From: Ramazzottius varieornatus
Taxonomy: Eukaryota > Tardigrada > Eutardigrada > Parachela > Ramazzottiidae
NCBI GenBank assembly: GCA_001949185.1
Contig: BDGG01000002.1
Location: forward strand, 3,713,427-3,777,426
DNA length: 64,000 bases
Reading direction: 5' to 3'
The notes beneath the pieces are model-generated. The model did not search any database, was not told the origin of the DNA, and was given only the letters and a program-made list of their open reading frames with translations. Shown in pieces: positions 34,440 to 45,584 of the stretch (the first letter of the stretch is position 1; each line of letters opens with the position of its first letter). A program made the translations under genes and the position numbers.

Positions 34440-35622
34440 AACGAACGGAAGATCGTCGTGTTGCTGCTGTACAAACCGAGCTTTCAGTGTTTTTATTTCT
34501 GACATGACGTTACTGTAGATATCCAGTTTCTAGTTTTTAATCCGGTCGGGGAAAATCGACAATTTGCAAAACTCTTTTTATGGATTCAAACCATCATAGT
34601 GTCTACTACTGCGCCTCTTCGGGTTGGAGGAGTCACCCGCAGGAGTGACTCGTACCCCACTGTGAAGGAGTTAACCCGTAGCAGAGATGGGATAAGTGTG
34701 ATTTACCGAAATTTACCGAAACTAAATCGAACTTATCGAGTTGGTATGAGAAATTACCGAAACCGAAAATATTGGTGTGAGTCTCGCACCGAAAAACCGA
34801 TTTCGGTGTGCGTTCGCACCAAACCGATACCAAATCGAAACAGACCGAAATGCCCAGAGAGATGAGAGTTTGACCGATTTCTGAGCGATCCCGATCTGGT
34901 TGATCTGTTGCGATAAATCGAAATTTCGGTGCAGCAATTTACCAGATCACTGCTCAATCCCAAACTTTCAAGGATAGATCGGTAGATAAAATAATGAGCT
35001 GTCGAGTGGTATTAGGTGCAGTCAACGCGGGCAGTCAGAGAGTCCAACAGATCCGTAATTAAAGAAACGTTGAAATCCCATGTTAAAAAACCAAGGCTGA
35101 CAATCAAATAGTCAATCAAGCGATGGACTACAGCCGTGGCTAAGTTTACAAACCCGGGATGGGGCGGCTAAGTTTACAACCTTTCCCTCGTACCACAAAA
35201 CAACGAGATAGCCCATACCAATGTTTTTTTCTTTGACTATTACCTCCAGCCAGTTACTCGATCATGCTGTATTGTCCATGACCACTTGTTCCAGTCCGAA
35301 AAGGCTGGACGCTCAGTTTATTCATGGTTTCAAAAGCTGGAATGGCGGATGAACGGTAGCCGGAACTGTGAATCTATCTTCGCCGACAGACCGCTCAAAG
35401 TCATGGCAACCTTTGGGATGTTACCCTACCCGATCGGATCGAGGAATATGGAGCGTACTAGACGACCACGATCGAGTAACCATACATCCATTCACGTGCA
35501 TATGGCTTCTCGTTTCGGTTGGTGCAAGTTTAGCCCGCGTTCAAGTTTTTCCGGATATTTTTCTACCTGGCGACTTGTAGAGACACGTTGACTTGGGAGA
35601 GACTTTAGGTGGCCTTACCGCC
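34440..35622. other. Intergenic between SLC38A9 and CFAP43
   Basis: 3' untranslated sequence of SLC38A9, an ACCGAAA-rich block (about 34690-34945) and the CFAP43 upstream region. No gene seen. Confidence 0.5.
34690..34945. repeat. ACCGAAA-rich imperfect palindrome
   Basis: Repeated TTTACCGAAA, ACCGATTTCGG and CGAAATTTCGGTG motifs, with loosely inverted ends (GTGATTTACCGAAATTTACC against GGTGCAGCAATTTACCAGAT). Probably an old hairpin element. Confidence 0.45.
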
Positions 35623-38600
35623 ATGGCTTCAGCCGAGCAATCTCGAACCACGACGTAAGTTAATCTTTCAAAGATGTAGAACAAACTTGTGTATAGTGTG
35701 ATAAGCGGGCTGGTCGCCAAGTCATTTACCAAATTTTCCCATCGATTTTGTAGAGTGGTCCAAGGCGCTATTGCGTCGGGAGCATTGTTTGTGTCGGAAG
35801 ATGACATCGGATATACGGCTGGACACGCCATACGTTTTGTGCCCATCACGGAATTGTTTCCTCACGATCACCTTGTTCGTGAAGATTCAATTTACCAAAT
35901 CCCTCATGCCAACTTTGGCTTCTTCCGAACCTGCCCCAACAAAAGGATCTTTTCTATCGCTTCGTTATCGCCTCCGATCACGGTCTTCATCCTCCATTTT
36001 CCCGATTTCCGAGAAATGTCTCGAATTGATGGTATGGTACGTGACTTTGTTTCACTACTTGCTTATGTTCCGTGTTTCAAATCAGCCCTCATTTGGTTGA
36101 GCCGATTATCAGACCAGTACCTAATTACAAGCCTTCTTACGCAGGTGCCGCTGGATCGGAGCTTCTGGGTGTTGAATTTACCTACACCAAGTTGTTGATC
36201 ACCTTATCTGGTCGAGCGGAAAATTCGCTGAAAATATGGTGAGCTGGTCTGCATACATGCTCGTCTGAATTTCATGCAGTCCGAAAATATAACGCGAAGG
36301 CCGGCAAAGAATCTCGGGGTCATTGTTATCCCAAGTGGTGTACGTCTTTAGCCAGTAATAACGAACAGTGCGCCACTTGAGACAGCGACCATGACGAGCT
36401 TGTTTGGTGGTAGGCAGTTATTTCTAAAGCCCACTTCGGTGTTTGTAGGAGCTGGGATACACGGGAACAACTTTGCTCAGTCCATCTGCCCAACGTCTTC
36501 GTCCCAAACATTCGACTATCCTCCTCAACGTGGAACTGGAGAGACTTCTGCCTGACAGGGGACAACTCCTTCTGTATCTTTTCAATAGACCACGCAGTGT
36601 CGGCTGACAGCGAAGAAGCTCGAGTGTCCAGCGTTACCGAGAGGTACGAGAAGGTAATCCAAACCTTATGCTGCCACTTTCCTGTCGTTTCCTCCTTTCT
36701 TATGGTATCTTAGCCACATCACATTAATTCTGTTTTCCTAGACCATTCCAAATGCCATACAGTCAGCGCCATCCGCCCAAAGCACTTGGAGACCTGTTCC
36801 AGTGTCTTCACTGCGCCAACCCGGATGACTACTTCAGCGTCGAATCCATCGCCCAAGTTTCCCCTGACGTCACTGCAGCCTTCGTCGATGAAGTCCTCGA
36901 AAGACGTCGACTAATCCCAACGTGTCACTCATGGCACGTTGATGGCGGTTTGTACATCGGGACCAACGAAGGCCTCGTCCTCTACTTCCATCCACACAAA
37001 TGCTCCACACCTCCCGTCAGTCTCACCGTCGACCTACCCACTCTCCCCGTAAGGAAACTCTGCGCTTCGAAATATGGCTTAGCCATCATGATGCAAGAGG
37101 GCAGTTACTATTTTGCCCACATGTCATCAGCGACGGAAGTGATGCAGCTGAGCAAACCGCTTTCTGATACAAAAGTCCTGGATGTGATAATGGGACCCAA
37201 CTGCGAGAAATTACTCGCGGTGACGGTGGAGGCCGATATGGTCCGCTTCGAGTCACCGGACAGCGATATCAAGAAGACTCTGTACAACAGCAAAGACTTT
37301 GCGAAGTATTTGACCATCGGCAAGTTTCCCGGTGGGTGTCTGTGTACGCTTCAGGAGCTGGGTGTACTGAAGATTTGGAACTACAACGATGAACCCGAGT
37401 TTGTGTACCAGCTACAAGTGCCGGCAGTTTCTATCGCTGCGTCGCCGATCATGGATTGCTTGGTTGTGGGAACGAGTAATGGATATGTGCATATTTTGGA
37501 CTGTCGTTTTTGCCATAATGGGAGGGTTCCCCGCTTAGTCCACTCCGTGAGGTTGTTCGATTCGGACATCAAGAAGATCAGGTTCGATAGTACGGGGCAA
37601 GTGATTATGGTCACAGCTGAAAAGCCGGAAAACAAGATGGTCATCTTGGCGGCACAAGCGTTCGTATCGTGGAAGGTGTTGGGCTTCGTGAAGATGACAG
37701 GGACTATTGTGCATTACGAGGGTGTTCGAGATGAGGATGGCAACATCTTTGTCGCTGTAAGCATTGCTGGAAACTCAGGAGTCCACTCGACAGGTCACGG
37801 TATGCTGCAAAAACGTTTTGTTAATTGACATCTGACCATAACTGTGGAAAACCGCTTATCACTGGTTCGAATATTTCCGGTTATTGTTTTCCAAGCATGA
37901 TCCGCTTTGATATGTGTGATAATGAAGAAACCAAAGTGCTTTGAATGCATCAGATATAAGCAAGAAGTTTATTCTCTGTTTGTTTGGATCTTCACCCACA
38001 TACAGTACGAATTCGCGTTGGTATTTATAGCTTCGGATCTGGCGACATTCCGCCTCAGCCCCACGCTGATTGACGATCCAGTGCCGTTCCATTCCGGCAC
38101 CAAAGAGGAGTTTTCTCCACCATGCATGACCTACCACAAGCTGCGCATGAAAACCGGTTTTACCAGCTTCGCCATCCAAACAACCACCTCCATCGTTTTC
38201 GCCACCACGACCAAGCACCTCGTCCACGCCTACAGCGACACCTGGACGAGAACCCCCGACATTATCAACCACACGAGCACTGTACGGCCTATGGTCCAAG
38301 TCGACTTCCTTCCTGAAACAAAGCTCGTCTTCAGCGTAAGTGTCAAAGGTGGCATGAGCGTCAGCTTACTGGAAGACCTCAGTGTGGTCCTTAAGGACGA
38401 TTGTGATGTCGGCTATGTGAAGGATGCACTGTGGAAGCAAGATCAAGGAGGGTTCCATGTGTACCATGTAACCCATCAGGGGGAGCTGATAGTTCGAACC
38501 TCACCGTTTTTGTCGGGTATTGAAACAGAAAAGCGGGAAGAAATAAGGGATGCCGTGAGGGAAGACATGGAGCTACTGAAAAGTCTCCCGACTAGCGAAA

Positions 38601-41600
38601 ACGACTTTGTTGTAAGGTGAGGCGACGCATTCGTTTGAGCATTTTGCTTCCTGAACAAATTTACTGGATCGCGTTGATTTAGGTATGAAGAGGCAGAAAG
38701 TTTTGCGCCATCGGAACACACCGAAGAGGAACCCTGGCTCAGCAAGAAGCTGCGTCTGTTCGAAGATGCCAAGCATGCCGAGCACTTGGCGCGTTCTGTC
38801 GCCATGAAGGATCGCTTCGCCCATTTGAAGCGGAAGCTGATGCGCTACTACGAACAGAACGAAACCCTGCACTCGTTACAGCGCCTTCCGGACGAATGGT
38901 TCGATCTACTGGACGACAAGTTCACGCGATTGAAGAGGAAACGCGAATCAGAAATTAGCAAGCTCCAACTGAAAGCCGCGCTGGAAGTTATCGAACACCG
39001 GCTGATGAAGGAAAAGCTGGTCGGACGATACCTGTCGCGACTGACGACACAACGGCAATGCATGTACTCATTGAACAGCAATGCCAGCTTGTCGAACTTC
39101 CCGGTTCCGCGAAGGACCCAGGGGATGGACAAAACGGCAGGAATCGCGGAACTCAGCAGATGCCTCGAAAAACATATTCAGGTAAACAAAGGTCTGTCTC
39201 TTTCGGTGATTACAATGGCTATATAATGATTATTGAACAGAGTCCGCCAGCGAGAAACTACGGCAGGAAAACGAACAGTGAGCATAATAAGATTAATAGC
39301 CATACTTTTATTAATATCTCAGGAGAAAGCTGAACACCTACCATCGGCAAACCGAGCTCGCAACAACAGCATTCCAACCAACTACACCAATTTCCTTTCC
39401 GACTGTGACTACGTGCTCCAGACTATGGCTATGGTATGCGACGAAGAACCCATGCCGAAGCTCTCTCCCTTCGAAGACCTCTACTTCGACGACACAGTGA
39501 CGTCCCGAATACAGCGAGTGCATCAGGTTGTACTACTTCGAGAATGCGAATTGCTACTGAAGGAAGCGTTCAACCGTAAATTCGATGAGCTCATGAGCAG
39601 AAAGAGGAGCACGGTGCAAATGTTGGCTAAACGGTTAGACGTCATCGGCGAGAAGCTGGCCAGTTCTGACCATGGTCTGACGCTTCCGTCGGCGGACTTG
39701 CTCGTCCGAAACGACGAAGACCCGAGGAAGACGCTCTATCAAGTCACCGAGGAGCAGATACTCGAGCGCTTGGTAAAAGATGCCATCCCGATACCGCTGA
39801 ATTTTGGACGCTCCAACAAAATTCAACGAGCCGGTATGTATCTCGACGACAAACTGCCGTGAATTTTTGGCTTTCCCCAATACTTGCCCAACAAAAAAAT
39901 ACGATAACTTTTTCCTTTAGGAACGCAGTACAAGTATGACGAGAAATTATGGGACAGTAAAAATTATGTGACAAGCGGAGAAGACGGCAAAATTAAAATG
40001 CAATCATAGTAAATTTCGAAAAGTGTATTAGTGTGAATCGGTCGCCTACGTACGTGCTTCCGTGCTGCCGTAGCGGAAAGGTCTGTCCCATAATTTCTTA
40101 TCGCACGTGTACGTGGTCTTAGCGTAGGCGCACTACTATTTTGAATGTTTTCATTCAGATTTTCAAGCATTTGCCCGACGATTTTCTATCCTTTGTTTTG
40201 TCAACAGGTACTCCACTCCAGTCATCGACTTCGGCGTATCTCTCTTCTCGCATGCAAGTACCGACGCCACTCACGCCAGCAGACGACACGTCGAAAATTC
40301 CTGAAACCCTGATTCGCGAATGCGTTGAAGGCATCGCAGAATTTGATAAAGACCTTCTCGACTTACAGCGGTTGAAGGACCGCGTCACTTTCGCGGTCGG
40401 TATGGTCCAACTACGGTCCATGTACCTCCGTCTCCGTATGTCCTGTATAAATCAGATTTCCATCCACGCCGAACATCTGTCCGCAAAGATCAGAGAAACC
40501 GTCCCGAAACTGTCCGCCATGAAAAGTAACATTACTCGCTCGAAGAAAGTTGTCGACCAAATTAAGATGGACTACGACAAGATCGTCCAGAACGACGCTA
40601 CGTTAGACCATTACGTCAAAAACAAGCTACACGAAGTGTCCGACCTCGATGGTCGATTGCTCGTTCAGATTTACAGGAAACGCCCTCATCCCTTGAGAGG
40701 ACTCAAGCAAGTGAAGCATTTCAAGGGACAGATGACCCGACCGAGAAGTAGCGAGCTGAGGGAGAGCGTCACCGCCGACTTCTTCGAGACAGTCGCGCAG
40801 ATTGAAGACACGGTACACCGACCGGAGGATATCGAGTTAAAGACATGGATCAAGTTCTGTGAGCTGAGAAGGAGAAAGATGGAGTGTGAGATGGAGTTTT
40901 GGATGAAGCATTTGGAGATGGATCAACATCATGGCGTGCTGAAAGATTATGTGACGCTGGAGAAAATCGTGCAGCAGGAAGTGGATAGTTTGAGCGGATC
41001 GAAGAGCAGGGCGGACAACACTCAGAGGTTATTGACGAGGAACGCAGACTTTGTGATGGCGCTGAAACATGGGCAGGTCGAAGTGGATCTGAAACCGTTT
41101 GAGGACTTCAACACGCGAGTGATTGCCATACCGCTGAGTCGAATCGAAGAAAAGAACGCCATTTTACAGGTGGGTAGGAGATTGTATCTGTGGGCCTTCC
41201 TTCGTTTGACTACTATATTCAAGTTTGTTTAGATGGAATGCAAGAAGAAGATGGAGATTCTGACGGAATTGGTGAAGCATAAAGAAGCCGTCGTTTTACT
41301 GGAGTGGGAGAAGGAAGTGCACCAGCAAACAACTGCGGACTACGAGTATGAGAAGCACTTTGTCGAGTCACAGGCGGCGCCACTGGATTTTAGAAACGTG
41401 AGAATTTTACAGTTTCCGCATTGACTGCTTCAGTCCAGCTTTCCTGTAGCGGTAACATAGTTATGTGCCAAGATGTCATCCTCGTGTTGTATGAGTGGCT
41501 TCTTGCAGATGGTAGGAAAAGATTTCGAAGAACTCCGTAAACGGAAGGAATCTCAGTTATTGAAAAGCATGGAACAACAGGAGGCGGTATGAAAAACCTG

Positions 41601-42065
41601 TTTCTCTTTTTATGGCTGGGAGTTGTATCGTGGAGACTCATCATGCGTTGACGGGTGTGTTTCTTTAGATTTTCGAGAAGGAGCTGAAGTTGGCTGCCGA
41701 GAAGGTACAACAGCTCAGGCGAAAGCTGGATAGGTTGAAGGAAGAGCGGGAAGAGTCGGAAGCTGCAACACTGGAGCTTACCGTGGACCTCGTGGAACAA
41801 CACGCTATCGGGGAGAATATCGGTATAGTTCTGTGGTCTTTGGTCCGAAATTCCGGCTGTCAGAAAGCTATATATTGTTCGAACTGCAGGTATTCACGCC
41901 GACGCCACCGAGTCTGCGCTGCGGCGGGACTTGGTTCTTCGGCGTTTGCGGCTTCAAGGGTACGTCAAAGAACAGAAGAAACGGGTGCTCGCACTTCAGC
42001 AGATTTTAATGAGATGGCAGAAGAGAACGTTCCCCTCTATTCAGCGGGATAAGAGAATGAATTAG
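35623..42065 (+). CDS. CFAP43: Cilia- and flagella-associated protein 43 (WD repeats + coiled coil; 13 exons)
   Basis: CFAP43, with CFAP44, forms the tether/tether-head that anchors inner-arm dynein f motor heads in motile axonemes. Exons 35623-35654, 35754-36031, 36145-36238, 36449-36643, 36742-37756, 38006-38616, 38683-39181, 39323-39833, 40208-41169, 41233-41397, 41509-41586, 41669-41822 and 41890-42065 keep frame throughout, giving 1589 residues (human ~1665). The N-terminal half is WD40-like: LLGVEFTYTKLLITLSGR, LKIWSWDTREQLCSVHLP, LGVLKIWNYN, CLVVGTSNGYVHILDCR. The C-terminal half is long helical/coiled coil. The segment NETLHSLQRLPDEWFDLL, then SNFPVPRRTQG, matches the order of the CFAP43 landmarks (NERLP..., NFP...RT). 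CFAP44 is the alternative. Introns 3 and 8 hold hairpin repeats. Presence implies motile flagella, probably sperm. Confidence 0.85.
36333..36379 (-). repeat. GTGGCGCA-type short hairpin repeat (CFAP43 intron)
   Basis: CCAAGTGGTGTACG pairs with CAGTGCGCCACTTG. On the minus strand the loop reads GTTATTACTGGCTAAAGAC, close to the family core. It lies in intron 36239-36448. Confidence 0.75.
39922..40113 (+). repeat. ACGAGAAATTATGG-family MITE, copy 2 (in CFAP43 intron 8)
   Basis: GACGAGAAATTATGGG at the left and the complement of CCCATAATTTCTTATCG at the right, with internal GAATCGGTCGCCTACGTACG shared with copy 1 and in the same orientation. Confidence 0.85.
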
Positions 42066-43125
42066 TGTTTATTGAAAGAGGACACGAGAACGTTAGCTGC
42101 GTCGAACCAGATTTGAGCCCTGAGTCTTGTTGCTCTCCTTGTTAGACTGCATGAAGAGGCAGCTCTAGACATCTGGTCGAAAAAGAGGACAACATACGTA
42201 GTAATCAGATGCATTCGGTCAGTTACGCATACTATCGATACATTGATATTGTTCGAAAGCTAACTTGTTTTTATCTTTATGGTGCCACTTTTTAGTTCCT
42301 GATATTCATAAGACCAACTCTAATATTTATGGTTCCACCCCTGCAGTTCTCAGGATACGTATAGGAACGACGAGATGTTCTGAGCCAGTAAAAATTATGG
42401 GCATGGCCTTTTCGCCACGGCGGTACGGAAGAATGTACGGACACGAGTGATTCAAACCAATACACTTTTCGACTATTATCCAAGTTTGAATTTTCACTTT
42501 GCCGTCTTTTCCGCCTGGCCCGTAATTTGTACTGGCCCATAATTTCTTGTCGTGCGTGTACGAAGAATCACAAATCGGTCGCTTTTTCATGCTGGCTTGA
42601 AGCCGGTAGTCCCATCTTCCGTTGGGAACGACCTCTGGTTACCTTGTCTGCGCTTTTACGAGTCTACACCAGTCCGACATTTCCGCTGATTAGCCCATAT
42701 ATACCTTATCTTGGCTTTACGACATTCGAACGTACCATCAACCGCAGTTTCCACTCGCAGTCCGTGGATAAGTCCACAGGAAGTTGCAGCCCCGAACAAC
42801 ATGTTTGAAAGAATCACATTTCGTTGATATCGTGCTCAGTCTTGCAGACATTACGTCCGGTTCTCTTGCTGATGGTTCCACCGTAGTTCCATCGACACAG
42901 TAGCTTGTCTATTCCCCTTCATGAGTCGGCTTTTGAACGAGGGCCTTCTGTTGTAGATAAACTCTGTTCTCATGCTCGACCACATTTTTGTGTTATGGAT
43001 CAGGGTATCCGTTTTGCCGACATCCGCCGCACGAGAGGACCGTAAATTCGTTCCCGATTCTCACTGAATACTACTAGACACATCGTCACGTTCGGATGTT
43101 ACACAGCTGACCGTTTCAGGTCTCG
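42066..43125. other. Intergenic between CFAP43 and the alkaline phosphatase relic
   Basis: No coding chain is supported. It contains the third MITE copy at 42355-42566. The N-terminal exon (signal peptide) of the phosphatase relic might have lain here, but I could not find it. Confidence 0.45.
42355..42566 (-). repeat. ACGAGAAATTATGG-family MITE, copy 3
   Basis: Opposite orientation to copies 1 and 2. GCCGTCTTTTCCGCCTGGCC and CCCATAATTTCTTGTCGTGC at the right are complements of the left part of copy 1; the left end is more degraded (ACGACGAGATGTTC then AAAATTATGGG). Confidence 0.75.
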
Positions 43126-44850
43126 ATGATCGCAGAAGATGAGCTCCAGCGAGCTTCAAACGTTAGGAAGATCGAGAAACGCCCAAAAAATGTCATATTT
43201 TTCTCGGGCGACGGAATGGGTACTAATACCACCCTGACCGCCTCTCGTCTCTACAAAGGCCAACACACAAAGACTCTGGTGAACAAGGCTGCCCTGGTAT
43301 TTGAGAAGTTCCCACACGTTTGGCCTGGTCAAGGTGAGCAAACAGCCATGTAACAAAAGCCACATGTCGTCACCTACATAGACGTAAGATGGATTAGTTT
43401 GTGCAACTGGTTTGATAGACGTACAACAGTGACATGCAAGTGCCAGACTCGGCAGGAACCGCCACGGTCTTCCTTTGCGGCGAGAAGACGGCTTCTGGGT
43501 GATTGGACTGCATAGCAAAGCCAGGTTAGGAGAATGCAACACTGCAACCGAAACGAAATCAGCTTGGTACTAAGGACTGGGCCCAGGTAGCTGGAAAGGC
43601 TACGGGACTGATGACGACCGCCAGGGTCACGCAGGCCACCCCGGCAGTCTTGTTGGCCCATACCCTGCACCGAGAATAGGAATATGACGGAAAGATTCCT
43701 GCGGAGGATCGAGATTTCAATGCTAAACAAATCATTGAAGACTTGACCGGAAGCAGAATCATGGTAGTACGTCGAAGGCGACTATGTAGTTGCACGCTGC
43801 TGACTACGGGAGACAGATCGCAGGTCGATCCCGTTGTGCAGAAACTGTAGAATAGGCAGCGGATGGTAGTAAAAACGGACGATAATGGATGAAGGAAGCG
43901 CTAACGCTATAAGTGCGGATCAAATGTTGCAAAACTACAAAAAATACAGTACCTCCCGGTGCAAGGACAAAACATTTTTTTAAGGTTATTTTCGGTGATG
44001 GTCGGAACTTCTTGCTACCCAACACTACTGTGGAAAATTTTCCACGAGGCAAGAGGGAAGACAGATGGAACTTGATCGCTGAATGGAAAGCCAACATGAC
44101 TCCATGGCTGGTTACCCTGACAGAGGTACTAGAATTTACGAACAATCGGTAAGTTGCACAAGATGGCTGATTTGGAAGGAGGACAAATGAACTGAACCAG
44201 ACCGTTATTTCAAGTGGCGCATGTTTCATTGTTGTTGGCTGAAAGAGTGCGCCTTGGGAAAGAAACTGGCACAAATCACTAACCAACGTCCCCTTTGTTC
44301 GTGATAGGTGAAAGCATTGTGGGTGTTGGCATTGTCCATAATTATGTGGACAAGTCGGACGATGACATCTCGCATACTGACCCGGGAAATCATCTTCCGT
44401 GTACCACGCTTGATTACGTCAGTGGACCAGGTGGAGATCTTTGTGTCGCTCGGAATCTATCGGCACTGGAAGCCGCCTATAGAAAGAGAAGCTTTAAAAA
44501 AAGAATGAGTTAATAAATGAAAAACAAAACAAAAAATGAGCTCCAGATAACATAACAACAGGTAGCCCTTTGGAGGGAAAAATCGAAACTATTGAACTGC
44601 TTCCGGAATAAACAGCCTCCATACGTTGTGGTTGTTCTCAGACCACGTGGATTTCTTGCAAAACGCAGGCGCCATCAAGTTATCCGCGGAAACCCATGGG
44701 GGTGAGGACGGTGGCTATCTGTGCACAAGGTCCCTTCGCTCACCTGTTTCATACCTTGCACGATCATGAGCAGAACTATATTCCCGTGGCCATTGATTAC
44801 GCGGCATGCTGTGGGAAGAGAGACCAACAGCCGGCTTACTGTAAGTTTGT
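43126..44850 (+). pseudogene. Decayed alkaline phosphatase gene
   Basis: Successive fragments follow the order of metazoan alkaline phosphatase in different frames. KNVIFFSGDGMG with the first metal-ligand Asp lies at about 43186-43221. SDMQVPDSAGTATVFLCGEK with the nucleophile Ser lies at about 43431-43490. VIGLHSKARLGECNTA follows one frame over. GLMTTARVTQATPAVLLAH lies near 43600-43665. VIFGDGRNFLLPN with RGKREDRWNLIAEW lies at 43982-44095. DHVDFLQNAGAIKLSAETHG is near 44640-44697. AICAQGPFAHLFHTLHDHEQ is at about 44708-44770. Lesions: frameshift at the TGA at 43500, stop TAG at 43677-43679, a repeat inserted at 44212, and a frame change near 44700. Some gaps could be introns, but stop and shifts within single conserved blocks cannot be spliced away. 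The first block is well preserved, so decay looks fairly recent. Confidence 0.85.
44212..44257 (+). repeat. GTGGCGCA-type short hairpin repeat (in phosphatase relic)
   Basis: AAGTGGCGCATG pairs with GAGTGCGCCTTG around a loop with CATTGTTGTTGGCTGAAAG. The flank GAACCAGACCGTTATTTC continues the left arm. Confidence 0.75.
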
Positions 44851-45584
44851 CGTTTGCTCGACGGCCGACGAGGTTTTCTCTAGCTGAGTTTTGCAGCCTT
44901 ACCTTTTCTTGTTGCCTTAAAGTGCCAAATACTATTGAACCACATCCATCTTATACATTACCGATGTCTTGAACTTTCAACCGGCCTATAGTAGGGCTAA
45001 TTGATTAGAAGATGAAAAATTGATTAACCATTGTTAGGTTGGTCGTTCAGAAAGCATTACCGGCACGCTGTTGCCGGCGGAACCTTGCGCAGCTTGATCG
45101 GGGTCCACACTCGTGCTCCAGTTGGTGTGTTTCTGCGGGATGGAATTTTGTGATTGTGCTCATTGTGGTGTAGAGTCTTCTTGTCGTTTCCGGTTTAATA
45201 TGAAGTTTTTCAAGGCTTCTTCGTTCCGCACATTTTTGTTTGTATAGCTGGCAATTATCGTTGGCAGGCCTCGGGCTTCTGGACGTGAGTAATCGTGGAA
45301 AGTTAGATTGAACCAGACTGCCATAAGCTGACAAAAGCAGTCCGATGACAGTAGGAAGTTACGTCAATCGCCACATGACGAAGTGATGTCGCTAGATTCC
45401 CCTTTTATGGAAGGTGGGCCGGAAACGATGGCATTCTGGTATCCAGCATCCATTAGCCCGGAGGATGCAAGATTCTGGTAAGTCTTACAGATTCCCGGAG
45501 AATCCTTTGTGGAAGGTAACAAAAGTGGTGGTCATACGGAGTGTTTTTAGATACAGAGTAGTTGGTAGCGCTGTCGGCTGAGAA
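44851..45584. other. Intergenic, no gene seen
   Basis: 3' side of the phosphatase relic and upstream region of the SLC35F-like gene. No motif-bearing frame or clear repeat. Confidence 0.45.

Noticed and set aside
39241-39277. Small extra CFAP43 exon encoding SASEKLRQENEQ
   Set aside because: It has splice-like ends and coiled-coil-like sequence, but no combination of ends keeps frame well. Joining 39181 to 39323 directly is in frame.
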